Source: Nonomuraea rubra
Lineage (GTDB): Bacteria > Actinomycetota > Actinomycetes > Streptosporangiales > Streptosporangiaceae
Reading direction: 5' to 3'
Length of the DNA stretch: 64,000 bases
Assembly (NCBI RefSeq): GCF_014207985.1
Contig: NZ_JACHMI010000001.1
Span: 10,089,001-10,153,000 of the forward strand
Under the pieces are notes generated by a model that saw only the letters and a program-made list of their open reading frames with translations, did no database searches and was not told the DNA's origin. The position numbers were made by a program, and so were the translations under genes. Below are positions 17,989 through 24,557 of the stretch, one piece after another. Every line of letters starts with the position of its first letter. The stretch's first letter is position 1.

Positions 17989-18013
17989 GCGGATCATGAA
18001 CGCAGCGATCCGC
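17989..18013 (+). terminator. Possible weak terminator after radC
   Basis: GCGGATC and GATCCGC form a 7-bp stem with an 11-nt loop starting 12 nt past the radC stop. Confidence 0.4.
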
Positions 18014-18125
18014 AAAAGGCACCATCCCGCTTATAGCGCCGAACCGCAGTTTTCCAAGGGATGACCATGAGAACCTAATGCCGCGGGTAGGCCGTTACGG
18101 ACGTCAGCCGGCTACTACTCGTCGT

Positions 18126-18164
18126 GACGTGGCCCCATGCGTCGTGGAAGCAAGGGGCCACGTC
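18126..18164. repeat. Perfect 11-bp inverted repeat
   Basis: GACGTGGCCCC (18126-18136) and GGGGCCACGTC (18154-18164) with a 17-nt loop. It may be the main radC terminator or the first of the inverted repeats that follow. Confidence 0.75.
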
Positions 18165-18347
18165 CATGGTCTCGCGTAGGTTCCGGGTGAAGTCCAGGCC
18201 TCGTATCGAGGGTTTGGGCAGGCGCGTTGCTCGGGATTCTGCGCGAACGCAGGGTGCGTCGATCGTGCTTACCCTGATCGTGTTGTCGCCAGCGGTGTCC
18301 GGTTCGCATGAGCGGTGGCATGGCGCGTACAGGGCGTTCGGTGCACC

Positions 18348-18386
18348 TTGTCGCCGGACGGGAAGGCAACACCCGTCCGGCGACAA
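18348..18386. repeat. Perfect 15-bp inverted repeat
   Basis: TTGTCGCCGGACGGG (18348-18362) pairs with CCCGTCCGGCGACAA (18372-18386) across the 9-nt loop AAGGCAACA. It is far from any gene end: the nearest stop on either strand is radC, about 370 bp away. Confidence 0.85.
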
Positions 18387-18482
18387 CGCGTTCCCTTCTT
18401 CGCTGGAAGACTCGACAAAAGTCGGATCTACCGATCAGGAAGTGCTTCACTGAGCGGTGCGCAGGCGTCACAATGTTGTTTG

Positions 18483-18538
18483 CGGCCATCGCGCTCGGTG
18501 TCCTCTCGAACTGCGTCTTCGGAGGACCGCGATGGCCG
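18483..18538. repeat. Bulged hairpin, family copy 1
   Basis: The outer stem CGGCCATCGCG/CGCGATGGCCG is 11 bp and the inner stem GTCCTC/GAGGAC is 6 bp, separated by a 6-nt bulge CTCGGT on the left arm; the loop is 16 nt. The outer stem is nearly the same as that of the element at 18999-19060. Confidence 0.75.
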
Positions 18539-18814
18539 TCACCATTCCTATGACTGACTTTCTCCTCGCAGCATGCGCATGTTCGGTGGATGTCGGCGGC
18601 TTTCTGCGGGTTCGGGTAGCGACTCTTATCCCTTGATATGTGAGTTGTCCGACATGAATGCCTACTTCGTTGAATGTCTGGACGCCTGCTCATCTATGGG
18701 TTTGTATGGCACTTCGTGGGATTTGCGGCGTGCAGTCATATGAGGGTGCATGTCTTTTGGTCATCATGCTGAAACTGCTGCGCCGAATCCTCTGCAGGCA
18801 GCAGACTTGGCTCT

Positions 18815-18877
18815 GCGGCCGCCGCCATTGCCCTTCGCCTTGAATCGTTGCTTTGAAGGGGAGTGTGCGGTGGCCGC
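18815..18877. repeat. Bulged hairpin, family copy 2
   Basis: Outer stem GCGGCC/GGCCGC, then CCGC/GCGG, then CCCTTC/GAAGGG, with one G-T position between the first two stems. As plus-strand RNA that position would be a G-U pair. The left arm TGCGGCCGCCGC resembles TGCGGCCATCGC of copy 1. Confidence 0.6.
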
Positions 18878-18922
18878 ATCGGCACGCATCCGATTGGGCT
18901 TGCTCGCGAGGGTGTGACCAGA

Positions 18923-18958
18923 TGGGGCGTCTGTGGAAGCGGCACCGCAGGCGCCCCA
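18923..18958. repeat. 14-bp inverted repeat with two wobble positions
   Basis: TGGGGCG-T-CTG-T-GG pairs with CC-G-CAG-G-CGCCCCA around an 8-nt loop. Both non-Watson-Crick positions are T opposite G, so the helix is unbroken (with G-U pairs) only in plus-strand RNA. Confidence 0.65.
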
Positions 18959-18998
18959 GTCATTTGCGGAATGTTGCGGGTATGCGCCCAAATGGTGA

Positions 18999-19060
18999 CG
19001 GCCATCGTGCTTCCCTTCGAGGGCCTGGTCGAGATCGAAGGGGAAGCAACACGATGGCCG
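18999..19060. repeat. Bulged hairpin, family copy 3
   Basis: Outer stem CGGCCATCGTG/CACGATGGCCG (11 bp), inner stem CTTCCC-TTCGA/TCGAAGGGGAAG with a one-base bulge, loop of 14 nt. Compared with copy 1, one outer base pair changes from C-G to T-A on both arms, so pairing is kept. Confidence 0.75.
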
Positions 19061-19506
19061 CAGAATTGATTCTGACGCCTGGGGACAGGGTTGGCACGGG
19101 AACGCGGCATCGGGAACTCCGACTTTCGAGACGGTCGCCTCTCAGGAGGCACGGCTCGTACTGCTCTGCCGAGCCTGGGCTGTAAGGCTGCTGGGACGTT
19201 TGATGCGGTCCGGCGCAGCGGGGTTGCTGGGCTCGGGCTGGGTGCGGGGCGGGCTTCGGGCTGCGGGTCTTGGTCTGAGCGCTGGGTGAGCTTGGAGCTG
19301 GGGATCTTGGCCTGCTGCAGGGCGGAGTAGGGCTGGTCCGGCGTAGGTCGTGGATGGTTGTGGTGGAGGCTGCGGCGTGTTGGGCCGGACTACAGCACGG
19401 CCAGGACCTCTTTGGCGGCGCGAAGACATCAGCTTGGGCGACATGCGCGGCGAGGGCGGACTGCATGGCGAGGGCTGCGTGTGGACGGCCTGCGTGGACG
19501 GCCTGC

Positions 19507-19562
19507 GTGGCGAGGGCGGCGTGGCGAGGGCGGCGTGGCGAGGGCGGCGTGGCGAGCGCGGC
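19507..19562. repeat. 14-bp tandem repeat, four copies
   Basis: GTGGCGAGGGCGGC occurs three times exactly (19507, 19521, 19535) and a fourth time with one change, GTGGCGAGCGCGGC. The surrounding 19061-19597 is G-rich and holds no gene I can support. Confidence 0.85.
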
Positions 19563-19597
19563 GTGTGGACCGGGTTCGCGCGGCGAGGACGACCTGC

Positions 19598-19765
19598 ATG
19601 GACGACTGGCGCAACATGTACAACTGGGTGGAGCCCACAGCCTGGGGCTGCGCGAAGTGCAGCAAAGCGGGCGTGGTCGGCATGCACGACCTTCACGGCA
19701 TGCAAGGCGAACGACTTATGGACGGCGTGAACGTGAGCGACGTGGAGAGAGTGAACAGCGTGTAA
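19598..19765 (+). CDS. Possible small protein with a CxxC motif
   Basis: A 55-residue frame beginning MDDWRNMYNWVEPTAWG and containing CAKCSKAG, one CxxC pair that could bind metal. Unlike the frames around it, its codons end almost always in C or G while the amino acids are varied and non-repetitive (Trp, Tyr, Asn, His, Met), so its first 40 codons look like real coding sequence. The last residues merge into GTGAGCGACGTGG pieces that also start the following repeat array. No Shine-Dalgarno sequence is obvious. It may be a small gene or the fragment of a larger one destroyed by repeat growth. I do not recognise the family. Confidence 0.4.
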   Translation: MDDWRNMYNWVEPTAWGCAKCSKAGVVGMHDLHGMQGERLMDGVNVSDVERVNSV

Positions 19766-19812
19766 GTGGGAGCGCGGGCGACATGAGCGTGAGCGACGTG
19801 GATGCAGCGAGC

Positions 19813-19948
19813 GGCGTGAGCGTGAGCGCGGTGGGCGGCGTGAGCGTGAGCGCGGTGGGCGGCGTAAGCGTGAGCGCGGTGGGCGGCGTGAGCGTGAGCG
19901 CGGTGGGCGGCGTGAGCGTGAGCGCGGTGGGCGGCGTGAGCGTGAGCG
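19813..19948. repeat. 24-bp tandem repeat, 5.7 copies
   Basis: Five full copies at 19813, 19837, 19861, 19885 and 19909 and a 16-bp partial copy. The unit is GGCGTGAGCGTGAGC followed by GCGGTGGGC; one copy has GTAAG for GTGAG. One plus frame reads the octapeptide GVSVSAVG repeatedly and a minus frame reads HAHAAHRA; I regard both as by-products. 19949-20230 shows no gene. Confidence 0.92.
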
Positions 19949-20234
19949 ACGCGGATCGGGCGAATGGCATGAGCTTCAGAGCGGTGGGTGGTCCGGGCAG
20001 CGTCGGGCCGCAGCGGGGCCAGCGTGGGGCGCAGCGTGGATGCAGTCCAATGCAGTGGATCTGGCGTGCGTGGGCTGCGGCAGGCGTGAACTGCGGCGGG
20101 CGTGGGCTGGGCTGCGACTGGCGTGGAGGGCGGCGAGGTGGTCAAGAGGTGCCGTGTGGGGGTCTGGGCGTGTCGGGTGGTCTATCTGACGTATCTGGAC
20201 GCTCAATGAGCGAGTAAGTGGGTGCCGTTTCCTC

Positions 20235-20240
20235 TAGAAT
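20235..20240 (+). promoter_or_regulatory. -10 box for the first double-winged-helix gene
   Basis: TAGAAT ends six nt before GTG 20247, the spacing expected of a leaderless transcript. No clear -35 box. The downstream twin gene has the same arrangement. Confidence 0.5.
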
Positions 20241-20246
20241 CCGGGC

Positions 20247-20735
20247 GTGCTAGATCGTGGGGGCCCGAGGCCCCTCTACAAGCAGGTCGCCGATCTGGTC
20301 CGTGGTCAGATCGAACGCGGTGAGCTCAAGGCCGGCGATCCTCTGCCCAGCGAGGCGACGTTCGAGAAGACGTACGAGATCGCCCGGACGACTGCGCGGC
20401 GGGTGGCGCGGGATCTGCGGGAGCAGGGGCTGGCGTTCACGATTCGGGGTGAGGGCTCGTACGTGGGGTCGCCTGGGACGCCTCGGTCACCCAGGAAACT
20501 GCCCATTTATCAGAAGATCGCCGCAGAGGTCGTCGAACGGATCCAGCGCGGTGAGATTCCGCCGAACAAGGCTATTCCTGGCGAGAAGGCGATGATGCGG
20601 CAATATGGCGTCGCGAAGGTGACAGCCCGGCAGGCCGTTGCGCATCTCAGGGAGCTGGGGTGGGTGATCACGGTGCCATATCGGGGCACATTCGTAACTG
20701 ACCGCGAAAAATGGCCCATAAATCCGGGTTCTTAA
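20247..20735 (+). CDS. Double GntR winged-helix protein, copy A
   Basis: A 162-residue protein made of two complete GntR-type winged helices and nothing else. Domain 1 (about 8-72): PLYKQVADLVRGQIERGEL, LPSEATFEKTYEIARTTARRVA, wing IRGEGSYVG. Domain 2 (about 85-150): PIYQKIAAEVVERIQRGEI, IPGEKAMMRQYGVAKVTARQAVA, wing VPYRGTFVT. No UTRA, FCD or aminotransferase effector domain follows, so it has no obvious ligand site. The start GTG 20247 is set by the -10 box. The next gene is a paralogue with the same layout. A single chain with two DNA-binding modules could bind a direct or inverted repeat as a monomer; that is inference. Confidence 0.8.
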   Translation: MLDRGGPRPLYKQVADLVRGQIERGELKAGDPLPSEATFEKTYEIARTTARRVARDLREQGLAFTIRGEGSYVGSPGTPRSPRKLPIYQKIAAEVVERIQRGEIPPNKAIPGEKAMMRQYGVAKVTARQAVAHLRELGWVITVPYRGTFVTDREKWPINPGS

Positions 20736-20763
20736 TTTCCCTTCCTTTGACCGCGTCGTTGGA

Positions 20764-20769
20764 TACCCT
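20764..20769 (+). promoter_or_regulatory. -10 box for the second double-winged-helix gene
   Basis: TACCCT ends six nt before GTG 20776, the same spacing as for the first copy, in a 40-bp gap. This suggests each copy has its own leaderless transcript. TTGACC at 20747-20752 is only 11 bp upstream, too close to be its -35 box. Confidence 0.4.
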
Positions 20770-20775
20770 TGAGGC

Positions 20776-21252
20776 GTGCTGAATCGCGAGGGTGACACCT
20801 ACCTTTATCTCCAGATCAGCGAAGTCCTCAGATCGCGTATCACCGCAGAGCTTGCGCCGGGAGATCCCGTGATCAGCGAGGCGGAGATCCAGCGGGAGTT
20901 CAAGGTCGCGCGCACGACCGCGCGCCGGGCGATCCGGGTGCTGCGGAACCAGGGGCTGGTCCATACGCGGCAGGGAGAGGGAACGTTCGTCAACGCTCCC
21001 GGGCAGGCAGGGCCCTTGGGGCGGCGGGCGCCGTTCTATCGGCACATCGCCGGCGAAATCCGGGAGCGGATAAAACGGAACGAGTTCGTGGCACGGCAGC
21101 AGATTCCGAGTGAGGTTGAGCTGGTGCGGGAGTACGGTGCCGCTCGTGAGACCGTGCGGCGTGCCATTGCGCTGCTGCGTGAAGAGGGGTGGGTGTACAG
21201 CATCCCGCATCGAGGGAGTTATGTCTCGCCCAAGGAGCAATGGCCTGGTTGA
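20776..21252 (+). CDS. Double GntR winged-helix protein, copy B
   Basis: A 158-residue paralogue of the preceding gene, again two winged helices without an effector domain. Domain 1: YLYLQISEVLRSRITAEL, SEAEIQREFKVARTTARRAI, wing RQGEGTFVN. Domain 2: PFYRHIAGEIRERIKRNEF, IPSEVELVREYGAARETVRRAI, wing IPHRGSYVS. Across the pair, domain 1 resembles domain 1 and domain 2 resembles domain 2, so an already doubled gene was duplicated whole. It ends with KEQWPG against EKWPI in copy A. The repeat arrays start again soon after the stop. Confidence 0.8.
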   Translation: MLNREGDTYLYLQISEVLRSRITAELAPGDPVISEAEIQREFKVARTTARRAIRVLRNQGLVHTRQGEGTFVNAPGQAGPLGRRAPFYRHIAGEIRERIKRNEFVARQQIPSEVELVREYGAARETVRRAIALLREEGWVYSIPHRGSYVSPKEQWPG

Positions 21253-21324
21253 GGTGGCTCGTGGCGACGGTCGAGGTGCTGGGCAAGGTCCTCGGTTGGA
21301 GGGCCGAGTCAGGCCGAGCTCTTG

Positions 21325-21388
21325 TTCACGGTGGACTGCGCGAGGCCAAAGTCCTGTTCACGGTGGACTGCGCAAGGCCAAAGTTCTG
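21325..21388. repeat. 32-bp direct repeat, two copies
   Basis: TTCACGGTGGACTGCGC followed by (G/A)AGGCCAAAGT(C/T)CTG occurs at 21325 and 21357. Confidence 0.8.
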
Positions 21389-21473
21389 TCCGTGAGGGCG
21401 CGGGGCTGATGTCCTGGCCGGCGCATGGGCGCGTGGGAGTCAAGGTTCCGTTCGCGGACCAGCGGCCGGTGGG

Positions 21474-21661
21474 GTCGGCCGGTCGCGTGCAGGGCGTCGT
21501 GGCGAGTGGAGCCGGCCGGTCGCGTGCAAGGCGTCGTGGCGGGTGGAGTTGGCCGGGGTCGCGGTCGCGTGCAAGGCGCCGTGGCGGGTGGAGTTGGCCG
21601 GTCGCGTGCAAGGCGCCGTGGCGGGTGGAGCCGGCCGGTCACGTGCAAGGCGCCGTGGCGG
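21474..21661. repeat. 37-bp tandem repeat, about five copies
   Basis: Units start at 21474, 21511, 21548, 21593 and 21630. Each has GGCCGGTCGCGTGCA and a GGCG(T/C)CGTGGCGGGTGGA half; the third copy is 45 bp because an internal GGTCGC is partly duplicated. The stretch 21253-21852 contains no gene I can support. Confidence 0.85.
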
Positions 21662-21852
21662 CGTTGCCGGATGCACCCGGCGGGCCGGTGGGGCCAGCGG
21701 GTCGGTCGAGCCGATGGACCGGTGTAGCCGGCGGACCCGTGATGTCCGCCCGGCCAACGAGGCAGGTGGACCTGCTGGTCCAGCGGGCCGATGAGGCAGG
21801 CGGACCGGTTACGTTGGCGGATCAGTGAGGCCGGTGGATCCGTGAGCGTGGG

Positions 21853-22266
21853 TTATGGAGAGGTGGGGGTGGGTGGGATGAGGCGGAACCAGAGGCAGAC
21901 CACCGTTGTGCTGTCCTCGACCTCGTAGCCCAGCCCCGCCCAATACCCCCGATGCGTTTCGCGCCATTCGGCCGTTGATTTGTATCCCTCGCCCTCCGCA
22001 TCGGCGAACTCCCAGCCGACTTCGGCGAACGGCGTCAGCTCCACCCGGGTTATTTCTATTTCGGCCACCCGGGCACCGGCATCGTCGACGAGAACGAGAT
22101 GTTCGCCGACGTGCTCCACTTCCTCCCCCTCGCGCTCGTAATCGAGCGGCAATATACCGGCCGTGGCTCTTTTCGCGCCCGACAGCGCCAGGTCGGTGAG
22201 CAAGGTGCGGACCCTGCCGGGAGTGCCAAGTTCCAGGACCCTGAGTCCGTCGATGCGTGGCCACAT
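21853..22266 (-). CDS. ASCH domain protein
   Basis: A 137-residue ASCH (PUA-like) protein; known relatives bind RNA or hydrolyse modified nucleosides such as N4-acetylcytidine. Visible are WPRIDGLRVLELGTPGRVR, the loop SGAKRATAGIL carrying the GxKxxT-like motif, VLVDDAGARVAEIEITRVELTPFAEV, and FADAEGEGYKSTAEWRETHRGYW. It starts nine nt after the diiron protein stop on the same strand, so the two are probably co-transcribed. Substrate not predictable. Confidence 0.8.
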   Translation of the reverse strand: MWPRIDGLRVLELGTPGRVRTLLTDLALSGAKRATAGILPLDYEREGEEVEHVGEHLVLVDDAGARVAEIEITRVELTPFAEVGWEFADAEGEGYKSTAEWRETHRGYWAGLGYEVEDSTTVVCLWFRLIPPTPTSP

Positions 22267-22275
22267 GGTGTCAGG

Positions 22276-23298
22276 TCAGAAGACCGGGATGATTTCTTCG
22301 GGATCGATGAAGTCCACGGGCACACCCTCCAGGTCCAGCTCGGGAATGGCCGGGAAGGCGATCCCCCAGCGCTCCACGATGGCGCGGATGTGGGCCATCG
22401 CCACGCGCCAGTTCTCCGCCTGTTCCTCGTACGAGAGCACGCCGAGGCCCGCCTGCCTGGCGTGGTCCATGAGGACGCGGTGGTTGTTCAGGAAGTACGG
22501 CGGGAGCTCCCAGAAGCCCTCGGGCGGCTCCCAGAGGATCATGCTGAGGAAGACGAAGCCCGCCCTGAGCTGGCGGGTGATGAGGGCCCGCGTCTCGTCG
22601 GTGAGGCCCGGCCATTCGTTCTCCAGGATCGTCATGCAGATCTTCAGGTGGCGCGCCTCGTCGCGGCCGATGCGTTCGAACATCTTGCTGAAGACCGGAT
22701 GGTGCGTGCCCGACGACATGCCCCTGAACAGGGTGGACGCGGCCATCTCGCCCATCATGAAGCTGGTGAACAGCACCGGCAGCGAGTACTTGCCGACGGC
22801 CGAGGTGTAGCCGTTCCAGTAGCGGCCGCCGTTGTGGTAGAGCCAGCCGATGTTGTTGTGGGCGGCCGATTCGAGGTCGTCGGCCGGAGTCCAGTCGAGC
22901 GGGCCGCCCGGCCAGAGTTTGGCGATGGTGCGCTGGCAACATTCCTCGTGGTTCATCTCGTCACGGGTGATCGAGAAGAAGCACTTCCTGACCGGGTCCT
23001 CTTCGTGCTTCTCGAAGGCCTGGATGGTGGCGCGGGCGAACACCGCCGGCCCCGAGGCGTCGAAATTCGCCAGCACCGCGAACCAGTACATGATGCCCAG
23101 GCGCTGCTCTCTGGTGAAGTCGCCCGGGTCGAGACCGTCCCAGGGCAGGTCGGCCGGGTTCCAGAGCTCGCGCTTGGACTTCTCGTAGATGGCGGCGAGT
23201 TTCTCCGTCTCCACGTGCCATTCCATCGGATAGATATTGGGCTGCGGGATTTCCGGCGCTGGCCAGAAGCCGCCCTCTGGGATCGTGAGGTCCGCCAT
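22276..23298 (-). CDS. Ferritin-like diiron protein, ribonucleotide-reductase R2-like fold
   Basis: A 340-residue helical protein with two ExxH-type metal motifs: RDEMNHEECCQRTI near residues 112-125 and GRDEARHLKICM near 211-222, plus nearby acidic helices (ASGPAVFARAT; GEMAAS). These suggest a carboxylate-bridged iron or manganese-iron site. The N-terminus FWPAPEIPQPNIYPMEWHVE is unlike classical NrdB or R2lox proteins I know, and no radical Tyr can be assigned. A strong AGGAGGTG lies before ATG 23298. It sits between an EamA exporter and an ASCH gene on one strand. It may be an oxygenase or oxidase; the substrate is unknown. Confidence 0.7.
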   Translation of the reverse strand: MADLTIPEGGFWPAPEIPQPNIYPMEWHVETEKLAAIYEKSKRELWNPADLPWDGLDPGDFTREQRLGIMYWFAVLANFDASGPAVFARATIQAFEKHEEDPVRKCFFSITRDEMNHEECCQRTIAKLWPGGPLDWTPADDLESAAHNNIGWLYHNGGRYWNGYTSAVGKYSLPVLFTSFMMGEMAASTLFRGMSSGTHHPVFSKMFERIGRDEARHLKICMTILENEWPGLTDETRALITRQLRAGFVFLSMILWEPPEGFWELPPYFLNNHRVLMDHARQAGLGVLSYEEQAENWRVAMAHIRAIVERWGIAFPAIPELDLEGVPVDFIDPEEIIPVF

Positions 23299-23344
23299 GG
23301 TTGTGACACCTCCTCTGCCATCCTGCGGGGCGGCGTCACGGCTT

Positions 23345-24211
23345 TCAAGTACGGGCGCGCTGGGTGATGGCCACGCACACCAGTACGGCCAGCGCCGCCA
23401 CCACGGTCGACGGCCCGAATCGCTCGCCCATCAGCACCCAGGCCCAGGTGAGGGTCAGGAGGGGCTGGGTGAGCTGGGTCTGGCCGGCTCGGGCGATTCC
23501 TCCCCTTGCGAGGCCTGCGTACCAGGGGATGAAGCCGACGAACATGGAGATCACCGACACGTACGTGAAGCCCGCGACGGCCTCGCCGGTGAGGGTGATC
23601 GGGGTGGTGAGGGCGAGGAACGCCGTGATGGGGACCGTTAGGGGGAGGGAGAGGACGAGGGCGTGGGAGATGACCCGCCAGCCCGGGGTGTGCCTGGCGA
23701 GGCGGCCGCCCTCCGTGTAGCCGATCGCCGCCGAGAGGAGGGCGCCGAGGAGGAGCAGGTCGGGCCAGGAGGGTTTGCCCTGGTGCTGGATGAGGGTGAA
23801 GGTGGTGATGGCGGCGGCGCCTGCCGTACAGGCTGCCCAGAAGAGGGGGCGGGGGCGCTCCGAGGCTCGCAGGACGGCGCAGACGGCCGTGGCGGCCGGG
23901 AGGAGGCCGACGATCACTGCGGAGTGGGCGGCGCTGGCGCCCAGGGCCAGGGCGAGGCTGCTGAAGACGGGGAAGCCGATGACCACGCCCAGGACGATCA
24001 GGGCGTAGGTGGGCCATTCCGATCGGGGTGGGAGGAGGGGGTGTCTGGCGGCTTTCAGGCAGAGCATCGCGATGGCGCCTGCGATGGTGGCCCGGCCCAC
24101 CGCTACCAGCCACGGGTCGAAGCCTTGGATGGCGTAGACGGTGGCGGGGATGGAGCCGGAGAACGCCACCACGCCGAGGAAGGCCAGGCCTGTCCCGCCG
24201 CTGCCGCCCAT
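23345..24211 (-). CDS. EamA/DMT family transporter
   Basis: A 288-residue inner-membrane transporter with about ten hydrophobic segments in two EamA repeats, for example FLGVVAFSGSIPATVYAIQGFDPWLVAVGR at the start of repeat 1 and TYVSVISMFVGFIPWYAGLA in repeat 2. Such proteins export amino acids or metabolites. I placed the start at ATG 24211 (MGGSGGTGLAF). The frame stays open to ATG 24559, back-to-back with the MocR start, which would add 116 residues. The divergent MocR regulator with an operator at 24571-24600 probably controls it. Confidence 0.82.
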   Translation of the reverse strand: MGGSGGTGLAFLGVVAFSGSIPATVYAIQGFDPWLVAVGRATIAGAIAMLCLKAARHPLLPPRSEWPTYALIVLGVVIGFPVFSSLALALGASAAHSAVIVGLLPAATAVCAVLRASERPRPLFWAACTAGAAAITTFTLIQHQGKPSWPDLLLLGALLSAAIGYTEGGRLARHTPGWRVISHALVLSLPLTVPITAFLALTTPITLTGEAVAGFTYVSVISMFVGFIPWYAGLARGGIARAGQTQLTQPLLTLTWAWVLMGERFGPSTVVAALAVLVCVAITQRART

Positions 24212-24244
24212 TCCGCGGTCGCGCCATTCCCGAAGAAGTCCGCG

Positions 24245-24450
24245 GTGGCGAGCCACGCGCCCGCTGTCATCCCGTGTCCCGCCACCGGGAGACAGGGTGC
24301 CGGGAGACAAGACGCCAGAAGACGGGGAGCCGGAAGACGGGTCGCGGTCGCGAAGGTCGCCATTGCGAAGGTCGGCGTCCCGAAGCGCGCCGCCGCGAAG
24401 GCCGGCGTCGCCAAGAGCATCGTCCCGAACGGCGTCGTCGTGATGGCCGG
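24245..24450 (-). other. In-frame pentapeptide-like extension upstream of the EamA gene
   Basis: Between the chosen EamA start and the MocR gene the minus frame reads DDALGDAGLRGGALRDADLRNGD-like text, about six units resembling the A(D/N)LXX pentapeptide repeat, then Ser/Pro-rich GSPSSGVLSPGTLSPG. At DNA level it is a degenerate array of about 15 bp. It could be translated as an N-terminal extension from ATG 24559, or be an untranslated leader. Confidence 0.35.
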
Positions 24451-24557
24451 CCGGCGCGCCAGGGTGACGGTCTGGACGGAGCTGCCGTTCGGGCTGGTCG
24501 CCGGCTTTCGACGGGACCGCTACTCCCCCGACCCCAGTAGCGCTATTCTTACCTTTC

